Assembly (NCBI GenBank): GCA_950022655.1
Contig: OX465579.1
Span: 52,865,950-52,929,949 of the forward strand
Origin: Alentia gelatinosa
Taxonomy: Eukaryota > Annelida > Polychaeta > Phyllodocida > Polynoidae
Reading direction: 5' to 3'
DNA length: 64,000 nucleotides
Numbering within the stretch: the stretch's first letter is position 1; each line of letters begins with the position of its first letter. The notes under the pieces are model-generated. The model did not search any database, was not told the origin of the DNA, and worked only from the letters and a program-made list of their open reading frames with translations. Shown one piece after another: positions 12,467-25,720 of this stretch. The position numbers and the translations under genes were made by a program.

Positions 12467-13511
12467 TTTATTATCCACCTTTTCTGGACGAGTGGCATGT
12501 CGATATCAGTTCGTTTTAGTTATGCACTATTTTTCCGCACGCACTATTTTTCCGTATGTGCCACCCGGAGCATACAACATATCCGTATGCACCAGGTATG
12601 TCCATACAAACTCCCTATGTGTTTTCTATGGACACTTTGTATTAGGTGGATAATAAAAGCAAAACCTCCCATAGTCTATATCCAGAAGCGCTGCCATATT
12701 CACAGTTCAATCTTTTCTTATGATGGGATGATTACATTTTGGCATACAAATGTGCATGTAGTTCACAAGTTGTTCATACCGGCAAATTTTCAGACTTTTG
12801 TATTTACATATCTTACAGTTCCTAAACCATTAGCCACAGTGCTGTGACCTCATAGTGTTTAATGGAAAGCCTTAATCCCACTCCTGGTGGTCGTGTAAAT
12901 ACAGCAGACATTACGTCCCATATACCTCTTGAGTTAAGCATGCATGGAGAACTCCTCATCAAACAGGAAACAACTGCCGTAAAAGAATGTGCCTTTTAGC
13001 GATTCTTTCAAGAGATAGTGAAAGATCACTCAATTATCATATGTGGTTAGTGTATTGCTGGGGAGGATTAATGGAGGAGGGATGTTTGGCAGCTGTCCAA
13101 AACCAGCCAAGGGTATCAGCCACGCTCATCATTATAATCAATCCGATGTCTGTACAACTGCTCGTGAAAAAAGAGACTGTTACGTTATATATCCCAATTT
13201 AAGACGCAACCCCGGCCAAAGGTAAAACAGCCTAAAGAGACCATAATGAATGCATACACATGTGCACGGCATAACCAGACAATGATGTCAACATTAACAG
13301 GAGAGAATACAATGACCGCAGGGGTGGGGTAATGGCAGAAAAGGGGCGTACTATTTACTAAACCTATGTGAATGCATTAGCTCAGATGATATCAGTAGCA
13401 TATATGTAGGCTTAATATGCAAATAATACACAATGAGTAATTTATGGTGAGGTAAGGCTTTCTGTCCCTCATAAAGTACGCTGACCTTATCCGCAAATAC
13501 TTTCATACTTT
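12467..13511. other. No gene seen
   Basis: The ORFs of 63 and 116 aa at 12462-12847 have no recognisable motif. A second GGTGGATAATAAAA copy is at 12641-12655, so part of this stretch may belong to the hairpin-repeat family. Confidence 0.45.
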
Positions 13512-13680
13512 ATATATGTTGGTTGTTGGTGTTTTACGCCATAGCAACAGCCAGGTCCATATTACACGGAGATTGAATCTATGTGATGAGCATGGCAGGC
13601 AATCACAGAACAACCTCGAGTCCCTGCTCCCGCGATCTACATCCCAGCACGATACCAACTGAGCCATACCACCACCCTTA
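13512..13680 (-). mobile_element. tRNA-derived SINE
   Basis: On the minus strand, reading from 13680, an A-box-like TGGCTCAGTTGG is followed ~35 nt later by a degenerate B-box-like GGGACTCGAGGTT. The element ends with GTTGCTATGGCGTAAAACACC and an (ACAACCA)-type tail near 13516. The tail GGCGTAAAACACCAA is a common 3-prime module of invertebrate tRNA SINEs. Exact ends and target duplications are not clear. The ORF at 13503-13739 is a shadow. Confidence 0.6.
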
Positions 13681-13689
13681 CTTACTTCA

Positions 13690-16600
13690 TAGTCCTGGAG
13701 ATATTCATTAAATGTAATAGCTGGCAAAATTTGACACATTCACTAAGTAGTTTTCTGTCAGGGCATTAACCAATTAAAGACCATTAAACTTATAATAGAG
13801 CCAGTGGCATCACCCATTCAAAATTATCTCTCCTCATTAAGGACACATACTATTTGCATTTTAAAGTACATGTAGCTGCCAATTTCTTTGTGGTTGAGTT
13901 GAAGTTCCAAGCGCCGTTGAGGCCCGAGATTTCAACAACAAGTGCAGAAGCATTAGATCAGAACGATGAAGGGATATATGACATAAATATATAATTGAAG
14001 CAACGAGGTGATGGGAAAGAAAGACACTGACGGGCTGAGGGGCGAGTGGGCTTCGAATCTAGAACATGAGAGGGACGTAGGGTTTGTGGTGAGGGATGGC
14101 TGTAGGGGTCAGTGAGGTAGCCATGCCACTGTAAGCACGGGTTCGGTATGCCTGACAAGCGCGACTGGCTGTGACCCAAACCCTGTCTATCTGCACCACC
14201 TCTCCCCATCCCCACCCCCACTCCAACGCTCACAGACATGTTTCTACACGTGCGCATGTGTATTTCGTACAAAGACACGTGCATAACGTGTACGCTAGGC
14301 ATACCAAGCACGTTGTCATTTCAAATGAACTATATTGAATTCACTCGTTCGGTTAAGGCTTCCAACCTGTCTCTTACCTTATTACTAGGAGCAAATAGTA
14401 TGTTCATCATTAATGAATAAGCGTGGAATAAATAACAATTAAAAGGTGTCGGTCATATTCAGTCTATGGGTCATTTTCTGTATCTCACTTACACCCAGTC
14501 AACTTGCCATTTCTACAGCTGCCTGTCTAGGATCTAAATATATCAAGCACCAGTAGGCATGCCTCTAAAACAATGAGACTCTTACCCTCTGCTCATATAC
14601 CAATGCACCGTGTTAGCACGCAGATGGTGAAGGGTTAGTTTTTTGCAGCAAGCTCAAAGTCTATGTGACCACCCTAGCCTTTAGCCAGCGTATATGAATG
14701 TGTGGCCCACGCTAGAACGCACTACGAGACTGGTCCCCCTCCTCCACAATACGATTCCACCAAGATGCGCGATCTAAGTCGACCTGTTGACTAGCCAGGT
14801 GGGGATGAATCATGTGAGCATGTTTGGTTGGATCACTGAGATAGAAGAGCCCCCCGTGAGCGATAATAGGGCTCCACACACAGGGCTAATGATCTTATAC
14901 GATTTAGTACGATCCCGCAAGATGCAGCTTGATGCCGACCTTGCCAGGCAAAAAAAAATCGTGCCGGTGGAATCAGCACTTAAAAGCATATTAAAGTAAC
15001 AAGCCAGACCAGGGGGTACACCATTAACTACATGGTAAGGTGGTATTCTGGCGAGTACCATGGATGCCAGTCGTTTGTTGATAAATAAGATACTGAAAAG
15101 TGCGTTGCCCAAAATTTGGAATTCTTGTTATCCACATAAAATAACAATTCGTTGGATTTAAATCCCCACTGGATAAAGACCCTGGATGTATCCCCGCTAA
15201 AATGACATCACACACTCGGGAACTATGGAGAGGAAGGCTCTCCTGCTCTACCTTAGACACTAGACAAGGCTTCAGTGTTGACCTTCAGAGTTCCAACGCA
15301 GACAACAGTTCAGCCGTCCTTGAAGCAATCAAAATCTTGAGGTCTGGTTTAACCAAAGTTTTATTGTTCTCATTGCGAAATTAAAACATATATACCGATT
15401 TCTTCAATTAAACTCGAATTGACAGATGGATGCTTGAGTTCCGTTTGATAGGCATTCGAACTCACTTGGGAACTATGCCGACAACTCTTGGGTTTTAGAC
15501 CGATATCATATGGCAGCACTTGTCATGTCTTTGATAGGCTATAACAACATGTGGTTATGTCACTATAAAAGGCATCTTAGCAATCTCAATTGCTTGTGAC
15601 GTGTCTTATGTTCTCCTGATTCTGTATATCATCGCACAGACCGGAACAGACTGAGCAGACGGGTTCAGACCAGGTTCAATGGTGCGAGGCGACCCGTGAC
15701 AGTGAAACAGAACTGGGTTTAACCCCAGGCAGCTGTTCTGTTAGAGGCCAGTGGTGGAGAACGGCCACACGTGGTGTGAACTATCATTAAGGCTCAGTGA
15801 GAGTTGGAACCCTCCAATGATCAAAGATCCCATCACAGTGAGTCCTTACCTTGGCGAATACTTCGCCCTGTGTCATATGGAGGTCATATTATGTACATAT
15901 TTCCCTCTATATCATATTTTCCACATATTCCACTCTCTGCCAAATCGAGGTCAGACCTTACACATATTTCATTTTGTGCCATATAGAGGTCACTTTGACT
16001 TATATGGAGGCCATATTCCGTGGGTGCATTGCTCAAATTGTCAAACGATTCGGACGGTATCCCCGGGGCATATTCTGGGAATTTAAGGATGACAGGGTAG
16101 ACTTGATACATTCCTCACACCCGCTCGTCTGAAATATATCATGCCCGCGTGACTAATTAAAGTGTGGCCGCCACCGAGAAACACGGGCGGGGCATGGACA
16201 GACACTCTAGTTAATCAGGCCAACTTCTACTGCCAAATTCCAAAACGCCTGATCACGGGAGGTCATGCAGGGAGAACCACCGAGTTCCTCAGCGTCTATC
16301 GAGTAGCTTCGAGATGTTTGAGACCACAACACCCGAGTTAGTCCCGTCTGAATCCCGTCTGCGTCCTACCACCTCCTGTCAGCGTCTCGATGTGTCATGT
16401 CTATACCCTATTTACATCCCTTATGTGACCTTTCTGTCCTGTCTGCACCACGTCTGTGCCTAGTCTGAATACCGTCTACGTCCCATTTAAGCCCCGTCCC
16501 TGTCCTGTCTGTGACCACTCTGCGTGGGGTCTGCGTCCTAGCTATGTTCTATTATCAATGTTAACAACGGACTTAATGTTCTACGTCATTTCCTGCTTTA

Positions 16601-18110
16601 TGTGAGGTTTCATTCTCAACCTTACAATCATGTTCTTTTGGCCTTTCAACTGGTCGGCTAGTGTCATAGTGCTCCCCAGCATAAAGCTGGTTAGTTTTTT
16701 CACCGTAGCCGCTCCGGTTGAAAGCAGTTGAATAAATCACGTTAACCACGGTTTCCCCCAACGCGGCGCTCACCCTGGGCTGGTTCCCCGGTCACAGGAG
16801 GCAGGCCGCCGGGCTGTCGGTGATATATGACCGGGGATCCAACACTTGGAGTGGAGGTGAGACTAGGAGAACGCATGACTATGTAAAACGTTACTAGTCA
16901 GGTTACGTGCTGTTAATCTGGTCACCAATATTCCGGTCAGACATCAGGAGAGAAAAGTGGTCGGTATATAGTCACTAACTTCTGCTCAATCCGCATATCG
17001 GCAGGGGGCCTCAGAGGGGATTAATTGGTCTCCACTTTAATACATATACAATTGTGTGTTGTGGTAAAACGGTGACTATTTTACTAAGATGTGACCTAGG
17101 TCTGCGGGTGATAGGATGAGCCAGTAACCGAATTATAAATAGGACTGATATAGATTAACGCTTAACTGTCGCATATGAAATTACAACGACTAAGTTGTGA
17201 AAGGTGTGTTTGGTCTTGGTCTTGATGTACAGTGTCTTTACATCATAAAATCTAAAACTGATCTAATTTTTTTTCTGTATGTCTATATGTTATAAACATG
17301 TATGACTGTATTCAGTTGGATGTTATAACAATGAAGGAATGTCATGATCAACGGACGAAAAAGCCAGAGACGATTAATACTGCCTTGTCACGATAATACA
17401 GGGACAGTCTGTCGTGTTTTATTAAAGTGCCTAGAACCTGGTAACAGTACATTATCTAAGGTCAGCACCCTAGTGACCAGCTAGAGTGAGCTGTAGTCTA
17501 TTCCGGGTGTCCAATATTTTTGCTTTCCACCGTACTGGAAATGGAACACATCCAATTCCTGAAGTATCCATTCGCAAGGAACATCAGAGGACTATAAAGT
17601 TACTAAATAAGCTACTAGGTGGCAGCCACACACACTTGCACAATTTGTCCGCGAGGTTCAAGCCATTTTAAACAGCACATACGGTAATAACGTTCACCAT
17701 GAACCCTCACTGAATGATATTCAGCACGTACCTTCTACGATCCCTTCTTGCCCTCCATTCACTCCCTTGTGTCGTACCTATCTCAGTGAGAGTCTGCATA
17801 TTGCGTCTGCTTGGCGGCCCATGTATACATTGAGATAAATGTCCCCATGGCCGATACTCGCCCTACTTGTGTCACTGACTAATAATGATTGCATGTTGAT
17901 CGGAATTATGTTCACTTACCTTGGCTGCGTGTCAAACTGATTTCGATGTGTCTTGTAGTTAAAAACCGAATATTCTTGCCTTATTATATGACCAACCGCG
18001 CAAGTTATTGTTAGAAAACAAAACCGACTATAAAACGGAGACGGAATAGTAACTGAACAGAGTTGTGACTAGAGGTAAAACATATTAAGAAATATAAGAC
18101 TATAGAGGAA
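13690..18110. other. No gene seen; low-complexity patches
   Basis: No supported gene. A 70-aa ORF at 14,787-14,999 (plus) has fairly protein-like composition but no motif I recognise. 15,860-16,010 repeats CATATGGAGGTCA-like words. 16,330-16,530 is a degenerate array of CCCGTCTG/CCTGTCTG words. 16,783-16,838 contains an 11-bp-arm hairpin (TCCCCGGTCA type). Confidence 0.5.
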
Positions 18111-18402
18111 ACCCATGAAAGTTTAGGGTCAGAGCTTGTATCCCATCGAGTTTGAATCGCGTAGTAATTCACAAGGCGAAGCCGCGTGAATTATGTAGCG
18201 ATGCAAACGAGATGGGATTGAGCTCTGCCCCTAAACTTGAATGGGTTTCTGAATTTATCTCACCCTTTACATTGACTAATGGGCTAACATTTGTGACATT
18301 ATCTCCCATTGGATATTTTTCCTATATATCTCAAAGGCATTAGATACGAGTTCCCAATGCTAAGTCTATGGAGAAAAAATATCTGGGGTGAGATAAATGT
18401 AC
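18111..18402 (+). repeat. Interspersed repeat with terminal hairpin (copy 2)
   Basis: A hairpin at 18,111-18,246 has ACCCAT at one end and ATGGGT at the other, with AAGTTTAGGG pairing to CCCCTAAACTT. Near the tip is CGCGTAGTAATTCAC against GTGAATTATGTAGCG. It is followed by ~155 bp homologous (reverse complement) to 10,478-10,625. The 63-aa ORF at 18,152 reads through the hairpin and is not a gene. Confidence 0.8.
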
Positions 18403-21400
18403 ATATCGATCAGTTCAGGAGAAGCACTCGTTTTCCTACAATCAAAAGGTTAACACATGTAGGCGGCCTGATGGTGCTTTTCTGGCCTCTTGCTGGCCTG
18501 GTGCTGCTGGGTTACAGTAAGGGTATGGCCAAGTGCGACCAACTTCCGGTTATTGCAGCATTTCGAAAATTCCAATTTATGAAAATATTAAGAACTTGGA
18601 TATCTGTGATTTATCATAATATTTCCATTCATATTTGACCCCAGACTCGCAGTTTGACCGCTGCACCCACAGTGCTCCACAGTATCGCCGTTATATCACC
18701 GTTATGTGAATTTGGCTGTTGCAAGGGAATAAACCCCCATAATTAATTCTAACCATCCAGACCGCTTTCTGGCAATCTGGTGTATGTCTCTGGTTAAAGC
18801 CTGATCCACTTAAAGTGGCGCAGAATTGTCCGACCCTCAGCATTCCCTGACTGGATCGGAGCTACAACGGGCAATGAACTTGGTAGTTCATGTACGTAAA
18901 TCTTCCTGACACTGACTGCCTATGTCAGAAGAGCTACATCCCTGCTTATCACTGCAGGTCATGCAAACGGCCGCCAAATTTTCAATCCTAACTCGGTTTG
19001 GCAGAATCCGTATCCCATTCGTCTCTATTGACTCCAAGTGATGTTGTACTGGTTTGTTTTCACTGTTTAAATTGTTTTCCTGAATCACGTGAATTTAATA
19101 GAGTAGAAGTGGATACAATACACTAGGAGCAGGGAGATCAGCCTCACCCCTCCAGTATAGTTTAAAGAATAAGCTCATCCTGTACAACACAATGCTGTCG
19201 CACCTCATGTCTTTCGCCTGTGTCCACGTTCTAGATGAAAGAAACTCGTTGTAACGTTATGCTGAGCAGAAAACCAACATACGAAGTGATTTTACCGATA
19301 TATACATTCAAACTGATGACCAATACAGCCAAAACTATGTGATCTGGTGGGTATGGGTATTCAGCAAATAAACCGGAATTCTGTTTGTAGGACTATGATG
19401 TATCTTTTACGTTCCAATGGACTCGACTAGCGATTCCGTGGTAGGAAAAAGATTTATTTGTAGGACTAAATCCGAAAATTGAAATGGGCCTCAACAAAAT
19501 AGCCCAGTGATACCAGCTGAGATAAACAAACCAGACACATACTGAACATCCGCTAAACCGTATTAATAGCATGAATTAGTCTCACATAAAAAGATGAGCT
19601 GGCATATAACAGATAATTAACAACAAAACACATAGGAATGTGCATATAGGTTAGTGGACTATGGGTAATTGGCATAATACATCTGAATCAGTAATTAGCC
19701 TTGTTTTTGTACCCCTCTGTGGTGTGTTACATGCTGATAGAATACTGCAGAGTATTAACTTTATCAGACATAGTAGTACACTTATGGTCTATCTAGGTGT
19801 CATGATCACATTTTACCAGCATTTCCGTTTTGGTCTTTCATGTGAAAGGTACTTATGAATGCAAACAATCACTATGATATACCTAAGGTATGTTCACAAC
19901 CTTAATTGGTATATCTTATCGAACACATTTTTCATTCAATCAAAACAAATATTAACAGACATAAGTACTCGCTTGTCATGGTGTTCTGCCTTACAAATGC
20001 CAACATTAATAAATAAGATATAGGGACAAGGACATAATCAATAAGCATTCTCTTGGAAAACAGCTAATTCTTCCTTTACTCTTAATTTAAACAGGTCTCC
20101 TTATGGCATTTGTTGCGTTTATTCAGACAATATGTTTCAATACATATTTCCTAAATAGAGTGGAGAATTTCTGTAGATCTGACATCAGGTGCCATCCTTT
20201 TCTTATTTCTGAAGATCAAATTTTATAATACTCATGTACAGTATGGATATATTGTGGCCCTGTTCATTTTCAATGGGGATAGACAATGTTCCAGTCTTTT
20301 CATTTGTTTATATCTATTGCAGTCCTTGGTCTTTTATTCACGAGAACCTGTAGTTTTTGCTTTTCTTTTCTTTTCACGGTTATGTATTTGTTTTTAACCT
20401 CATGTTACATGTGTTTTTCTTTGCTTTAAGAAGTACATGACCCACAAACCTACACTGGGGAGAAACATTTCACTGCCTCCTCTTCCTGGAACATGCTTAT
20501 GCGTCAACTACGGTATAATGTACCTACAGCCTAGATTCATATGTGCTTATCTTTCAAGATGTCCTATTTAGAAATTCTCTTTTTCTTTTCGGAAGTCGCT
20601 CTATTTTATACAAGCACCTCGTTACGTACACGTATATCATATCGATCACTCTATATACCCGCACTCTGCCATGTTCTTTATCTGTGGGTGACTACATGGA
20701 CAGGCCCTACAGATTCACCTCATAACTTTACATCCCCATCAGTATTCTGCCTTAACTTTGACATCCCGGCTTCCACCTAAGGGCAACCGGCAAGGCTCCA
20801 GTTTCCCACTGTCATCCCTATCCTCACCCAACCTCCCTCACAGAACTTCCATTACGCCGCACAAAACGAAACTATGCTTGACAAAACATGTTAGTCATGT
20901 CCCATACCACTATTGACACCTGTTTGTCATGAATCCTGGAGCGTCAAGACCAGAGAAGGTATACCCCACAAACGTTTCAAAATGAATATGAATTACAAAC
21001 TTCCATTGCCAAAAGCGAAGTGAAAGGATATTATTATAGTGCTCAAAACAAGCTATTATTCTGAATTTGAGAGATCAAAATGATCTAAAACTGATTTAGG
21101 GACTTGCCCTTGACCCCTGTGTCTTCTTCACCATTGAAGCAGCGAACGCATTGTTTAGCACATTATAAGAGATATAGCCGGAGAGGAGAGTCTTGCCGGG
21201 TGTAGAGCCTTGTTTACTCTGACCCATGAGATAACAGCAGGTTGTTTACCTCCACAGTCCCGCAGTAAACGACAACCTCACGTACTGCATTGCTGTACGG
21301 GTCCTATCTCCAAAAGCAAAACAATCTACAAGCATTTCATCCTGGATGTAAACAATCTGTAGGCATTACACCTATGAATAAACATTTTAAGACCATTTCA

Positions 21401-21793
21401 CCTCTGAATATCATATTCTACTACCATCCCTCCTCTTACTAGAACATTCTGTTACCATTTCACCTTCAACTAGAACATTTGACGACCATTTTCCCTTGGA
21501 CTAAAATAATATACAACCGTTTCATCTCTGGCAAATGTATACTAGGTAAGTTCTACAACTATATTTGACTATTGATAACGATTGCCATATTATTGAGTCT
21601 GTCAATAAGGACTTTGTTTTGTTCTCCGTGTACAAAGGAACTGCAAATCTGTTTGGGAGTGCATGTTTCAGTATTCAATGGATGTGAGGGTCGTAATCAA
21701 TGGTAATTGGTTATGAGAGCCTATAAACACTAGGTAAGGGATTTATTGTGGCCCTATACATTTTCAATGGGGACTTTGTAATGGATGGATGAT
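18403..21793. other. No gene seen
   Basis: AT-rich with scattered short ORFs and no domain. Two short related words, GTGGCCCT..CATTTTCAATGGGGA, lie at 20,255-20,280 and 21,750-21,778. Confidence 0.55.
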
Positions 21794-21850
21794 GGAATAT
21801 TGGAACCTACAACCTTCTGATTCATAAGCAACTGAGCTATTAACACGCTA
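21794..21850 (-). repeat. tRNA-like / SINE head fragment
   Basis: On the minus strand, TAGCTCAGTTGC (A-box-like) is followed at normal tRNA spacing by GTAGGTTCCAATATTCC (B-box-like). A complete cloverleaf could not be drawn by eye, so a SINE head or tRNA relic is more likely than a working tRNA gene. Confidence 0.35.
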
Positions 21851-23757
21851 ATGATGCATTTAATGTATCATAAACGGGTATAATTAGATTATTCCAGTAG
21901 CCATTCCTAGAATTAATGGCAGTGCGTAAATATATCAAGTTTTGGAAACACCGAAATATACCACCCACCATCCACTTGTGCTTGGGGTTCTTATTCACGC
22001 ACTAGCTAAGACTAGGAACATTTCCAATGGGAGTGACTAAGCCTGATGGAGCCGTCAGTTCATAAAACCACGTTTGAAACATATAAAAGAAAACTAGTCC
22101 CCCCGTCATTGCCAAATGCAAAGACAATAAGAAATATGGATGACTGGCATCATTGATTGCATGGTGCTTTTTGCGGCGTTAGACGGTCGTCATCTGAAAT
22201 ATTCCAACTGGTATCAACATCTCTTCTGTCACCTTGTGAAATCATGATTCACCTTGTATACTTAGAACTATGATACTGGGGAATATCAGTTATATGTTCG
22301 CCAGCCCCAAGGAATAACATGTGGAAACAGGGGTGGAAATAGATTAACCGCTCCTATGGGTGACTTTTGTGTAGGGGAGAACCACAGAGGACAAGTCAGA
22401 AGGTCAGATAGGCAGGTCAAGGGCAAGTGGACCAAGGTGAACAGGTCAGGCAGAGGCCGACAGATCAAAGTAGTCACAGGGGGACTTCATGTGCCCACCA
22501 GCCATTGTCTATCTGTGTATGTGTGCACACGACAAGGCGCCACACTTTAGTCGGTCTGATTTGGTATTCATCGACCCAGACCAGACAGGACTTAAAACCA
22601 GTTCAGTATGAAAATGGTTATTTGACTGGTACGGAGTAAGAAGGTGTTCCGAGTGGCCGTCTTTTCTACTTACTTTTTTCTCAGACGACTCTGGTGAGCA
22701 TGCAGACTGAATGTTGTCAAGGACAGGTCCGCGAATGACGGGAGTTGACCTTTACTAACCCAGCGACATGACCAGAATAAGTAAAACCTGCCTCCTTGCC
22801 TACATATATTTTTGGAGAGGTTTAGCTATTGCTGCAGGACATATTGTACTGACAACACTCATTCAGAGCACGTATTTACCCATCAAGCAGCGGATTACAG
22901 CTGTCTAATTCGAAATGTACTTAGTACCAAAACAGAATGTTAAACGTCATCCTAACAGCATACCTGGTTTGAAACCAGATTACATGTACTATGATGGCGC
23001 ATCACAGGGAGTGTAAAGTATGGTCTCCCCTTCCATAACAGAGACCTGTTCCTAAACTAAACTGTCTGCCGAAATTAAAATAGATGAAAGAGGAGACTTC
23101 ACACACCCGGTTATTTTCATCAATTGTCAGAGCAGGTTAATCCTTTACGAATGGGTTTAGAAACAATGTGCCTTGACTACTTCAAAGTCCATTAAAGAGG
23201 TTGACTTTCTATTATACTATATTTGTTTCCGAAGGAGGGGGCATTGTCATTGTTGGTTTCCGTTTATTCCTGGTTTTGAAAGGAGGACGCAAGGTGGTTG
23301 TTGTGTGTCTTTTATAGCTAATATGGTTGGTTCCTTTGCTTGATGGAGAATTCAATGTGTCTTTTAGCCTCAACTGCCATCCAGAATCACCAACAAAAGA
23401 GTTTCTGTATGGTATACCGATCCCATCACCCTTTTCGTCCCATCTGCACACAGGATCATCCCATGTGTTGTGGTACTATGAGGAACTGGAGGATATGTAA
23501 ATATTAGGCCGATTCTACATGACCATGCAGAACATCAGGACAGCTAGTATCCCTATCCTGAGTGTATACCAGGTATTGTGTACGTTCTGACAACGTGTAC
23601 TTGAAAGAAAGTCACATATTTACTAACACACCTACCCACAGCCAAAACAGCCCCGCGCCCTACATCACCAACACTATCAGCAAGAGCGGAGAAACGAAAG
23701 AACTTCGTAGAGACTAGGTGACACTGCAAGCATCCACACATCAACACACCTGCAGCA
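21851..23757. other. No gene seen
   Basis: No gene. The overlapping 60-70 aa ORFs at 22,286-22,639 lie on both strands in a purine-rich patch and look like chance. Confidence 0.55.
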
Positions 23758-23852
23758 GGATGGAAAGATAGCTCAGTCAGAAGTGCGCTGGCCTGCGGAT
23801 CTCCGGATCCGGTCTCTCATCTCTATTTCAGAGATTCAAACTCCATGTCATA
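23758..23852 (+). repeat. tRNA-like / SINE head fragment
   Basis: AGATAGCTCAGTCAGAAG (A-box-like) at ~23,766 and AGATTCAAACTCC (B-box-like) at 23,832 are ~60 nt apart, longer than in a standard tRNA. A SINE head or a degenerate tRNA fits better than an active gene. Confidence 0.35.
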
Positions 23853-24734
23853 TGAACCTGGTATAAAGCACCATCTCCCAACAGCTCCTTATTAAGACGG
23901 TGTTTGGAGACAAGGTACAGGCCAGTGTGCCACGTAAGGGTGGAGTGGATGATAGAAAGTTGTATACCATCGTAAATCATTGTGTACATGTATTTATTTA
24001 CATTCTGTTCAACCGACATAACTACATCCAACTCCTCAATGAAGCTTAGTATTCAAAAGTCCTGGGGGCATCGGCGTACCCTGACGTTCCTTTTGAGTGG
24101 CAATTTCTGATTTACACTATCATGGTATCAACAGGGTTGTAGTAGACAATGAACCAGTAGTTGGAATGGTCTCGCATAAATTCCAAAGTGCCTTACCCGG
24201 GTATCTGGTCATATCTAATCTTAATATTTCTTTTAGTCCCCAGTAGTTCTAGTCATGGTTGTCAACAATATTTTTGAAAATGTTATCTCATACTGTCCCT
24301 CGCACAATATTTAGTTTAATAAAAGCTTGTACTCGTGTGTTCCGGCAATGTGTGAAAGCCCTTTAGCCTGTAGCCGGCCACCATCTCGTTGGGACGAATC
24401 TTTCTCTTGATTTGTGTTGGTTGTGTATAACTTTATTGGCAGTGAACTGTAAAAATGTAATTGATTTATGTACGATAACAGTTGGGCTTGTAGAACAAGT
24501 CCTGGTATCTCATACTTATGGGAACAGATGGTATGTGGTACACAGGTAGATTTGTATTACGGTTCAGATGTAGAGCCAGTGCTATTGACGGTGACTAAAG
24601 TGTGTGGGTTAGGGATGACGGTAATGCAGGCAGAAACAGATGGTGACTCAGCTTTAGCAGATACTAGATACATATATAGTCCAAGATAACTATCCGATGA
24701 ATACAGAGGAGGCTAGTCTCAGAATGAAGGATGG
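23853..24734. other. No gene seen
   Basis: A 73-aa ORF at 24,468-24,689 is open but has no recognisable motif. Nothing else notable. Confidence 0.5.
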
Positions 24735-25130
24735 GAATAAGTTGTCCCGTATTGTGAGATGCAGCCATTGCTAGAAGTAGACCTACACAATACTAGAAGG
24801 CTGTCGACATACTCACAAGACACCTATGCCAAAAGAATGGTGACATACATTTAAAAACTAATGGGGGAAGTGGACTTATCCTGTAAGGATGGTGACACTG
24901 ACCCTGGCAGCAAAAGAGGGACTCTCATACAATAACAGGGGGTGGAACCTATGCTGTAAGGATAATGACATACAAAGAGGATAGGTACAGGAGCACATAC
25001 AATAAAAGGGAGAAGTTTTATGCTGTAAGGATGGCGACATACACACAGACACTGATAGGGCAGTGGATGTATGCCAAAAGGATGGTGACACTCTATGTCA
25101 TAAGTATAGTGACATACACTAGCAAGGGGA
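24735..25130. repeat. Degenerate ~70-bp repeat (block 1)
   Basis: The words TGCTGTAAGGATGGCGACATAC and GCCAAAAGGATGGTGACA recur in variants at about 24,880, 24,953, 25,020 and 25,070, at roughly 50-75-bp intervals. The units are diverged. Confidence 0.65.
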
Positions 25131-25539
25131 AGGGGAACTACCGGTAGGCCCTAAAGTATTGAGACTAAAGTGGGATTTCCATTGGCCGACTTTCGGTATC
25201 AGTAGGCAATGATGTTTTGGTTCTGGCAAAGATTGTTACCCTGAAACAACTTGCACCCAACCACCAATCTATCATGTTCAGAGGTAGGTAAAATGTTCAC
25301 GCCCTCATCTCCTGTTGTAGACAGTGTGGGTTATACTGGCTAGCTCATAGTCTACCTTGGATCTTCCGGTATCCCAGAGGATCTACCAGGAGAGTCGGGC
25401 AGTTCCAGAACGATGCCGTCACTAGTCAGGGGAACTCCGTTATATTCCATGCGTTCCATGCATTCACAATCAAGAGCCATCTCATCGGGGGGTAGGGGGA
25501 TCGGAGGAGGAGGGGTCATATATTCGCAGTTGGGGGATG
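25131..25539. other. No gene seen between two repeat blocks
   Basis: Non-repetitive spacer between related repeat blocks. The opposing ORFs here show no domain. Confidence 0.5.
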
Positions 25540-25720
25540 ATAACGGCATCCACAGTAAAAGGGATATATGCTGTATATGACGGGCAATCATTGTCTAGCA
25601 ATAGAAATCCTACTATACCCACAGAAACCGGCGAGGAGAGGGACCTTTCCCGTAAGGATAGCGACATACACTCAGACACTGACTTGGATAGGGGATCTAT
25701 GCTGTAAGGATGGCGACATG
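25540..25720. repeat. Degenerate ~70-bp repeat (block 2)
   Basis: The same family as 24,735-25,130: CCGTAAGGATAGCGACATACAC near 25,650 and GCTGTAAGGATGGCGACATGCAC near 25,700. Confidence 0.65.

Noticed and set aside
21794..23852. Functional tRNA genes
   Set aside because: A- and B-box-like words are present, but no full cloverleaf or anticodon arm could be drawn. SINE/tRNA relics are more likely.
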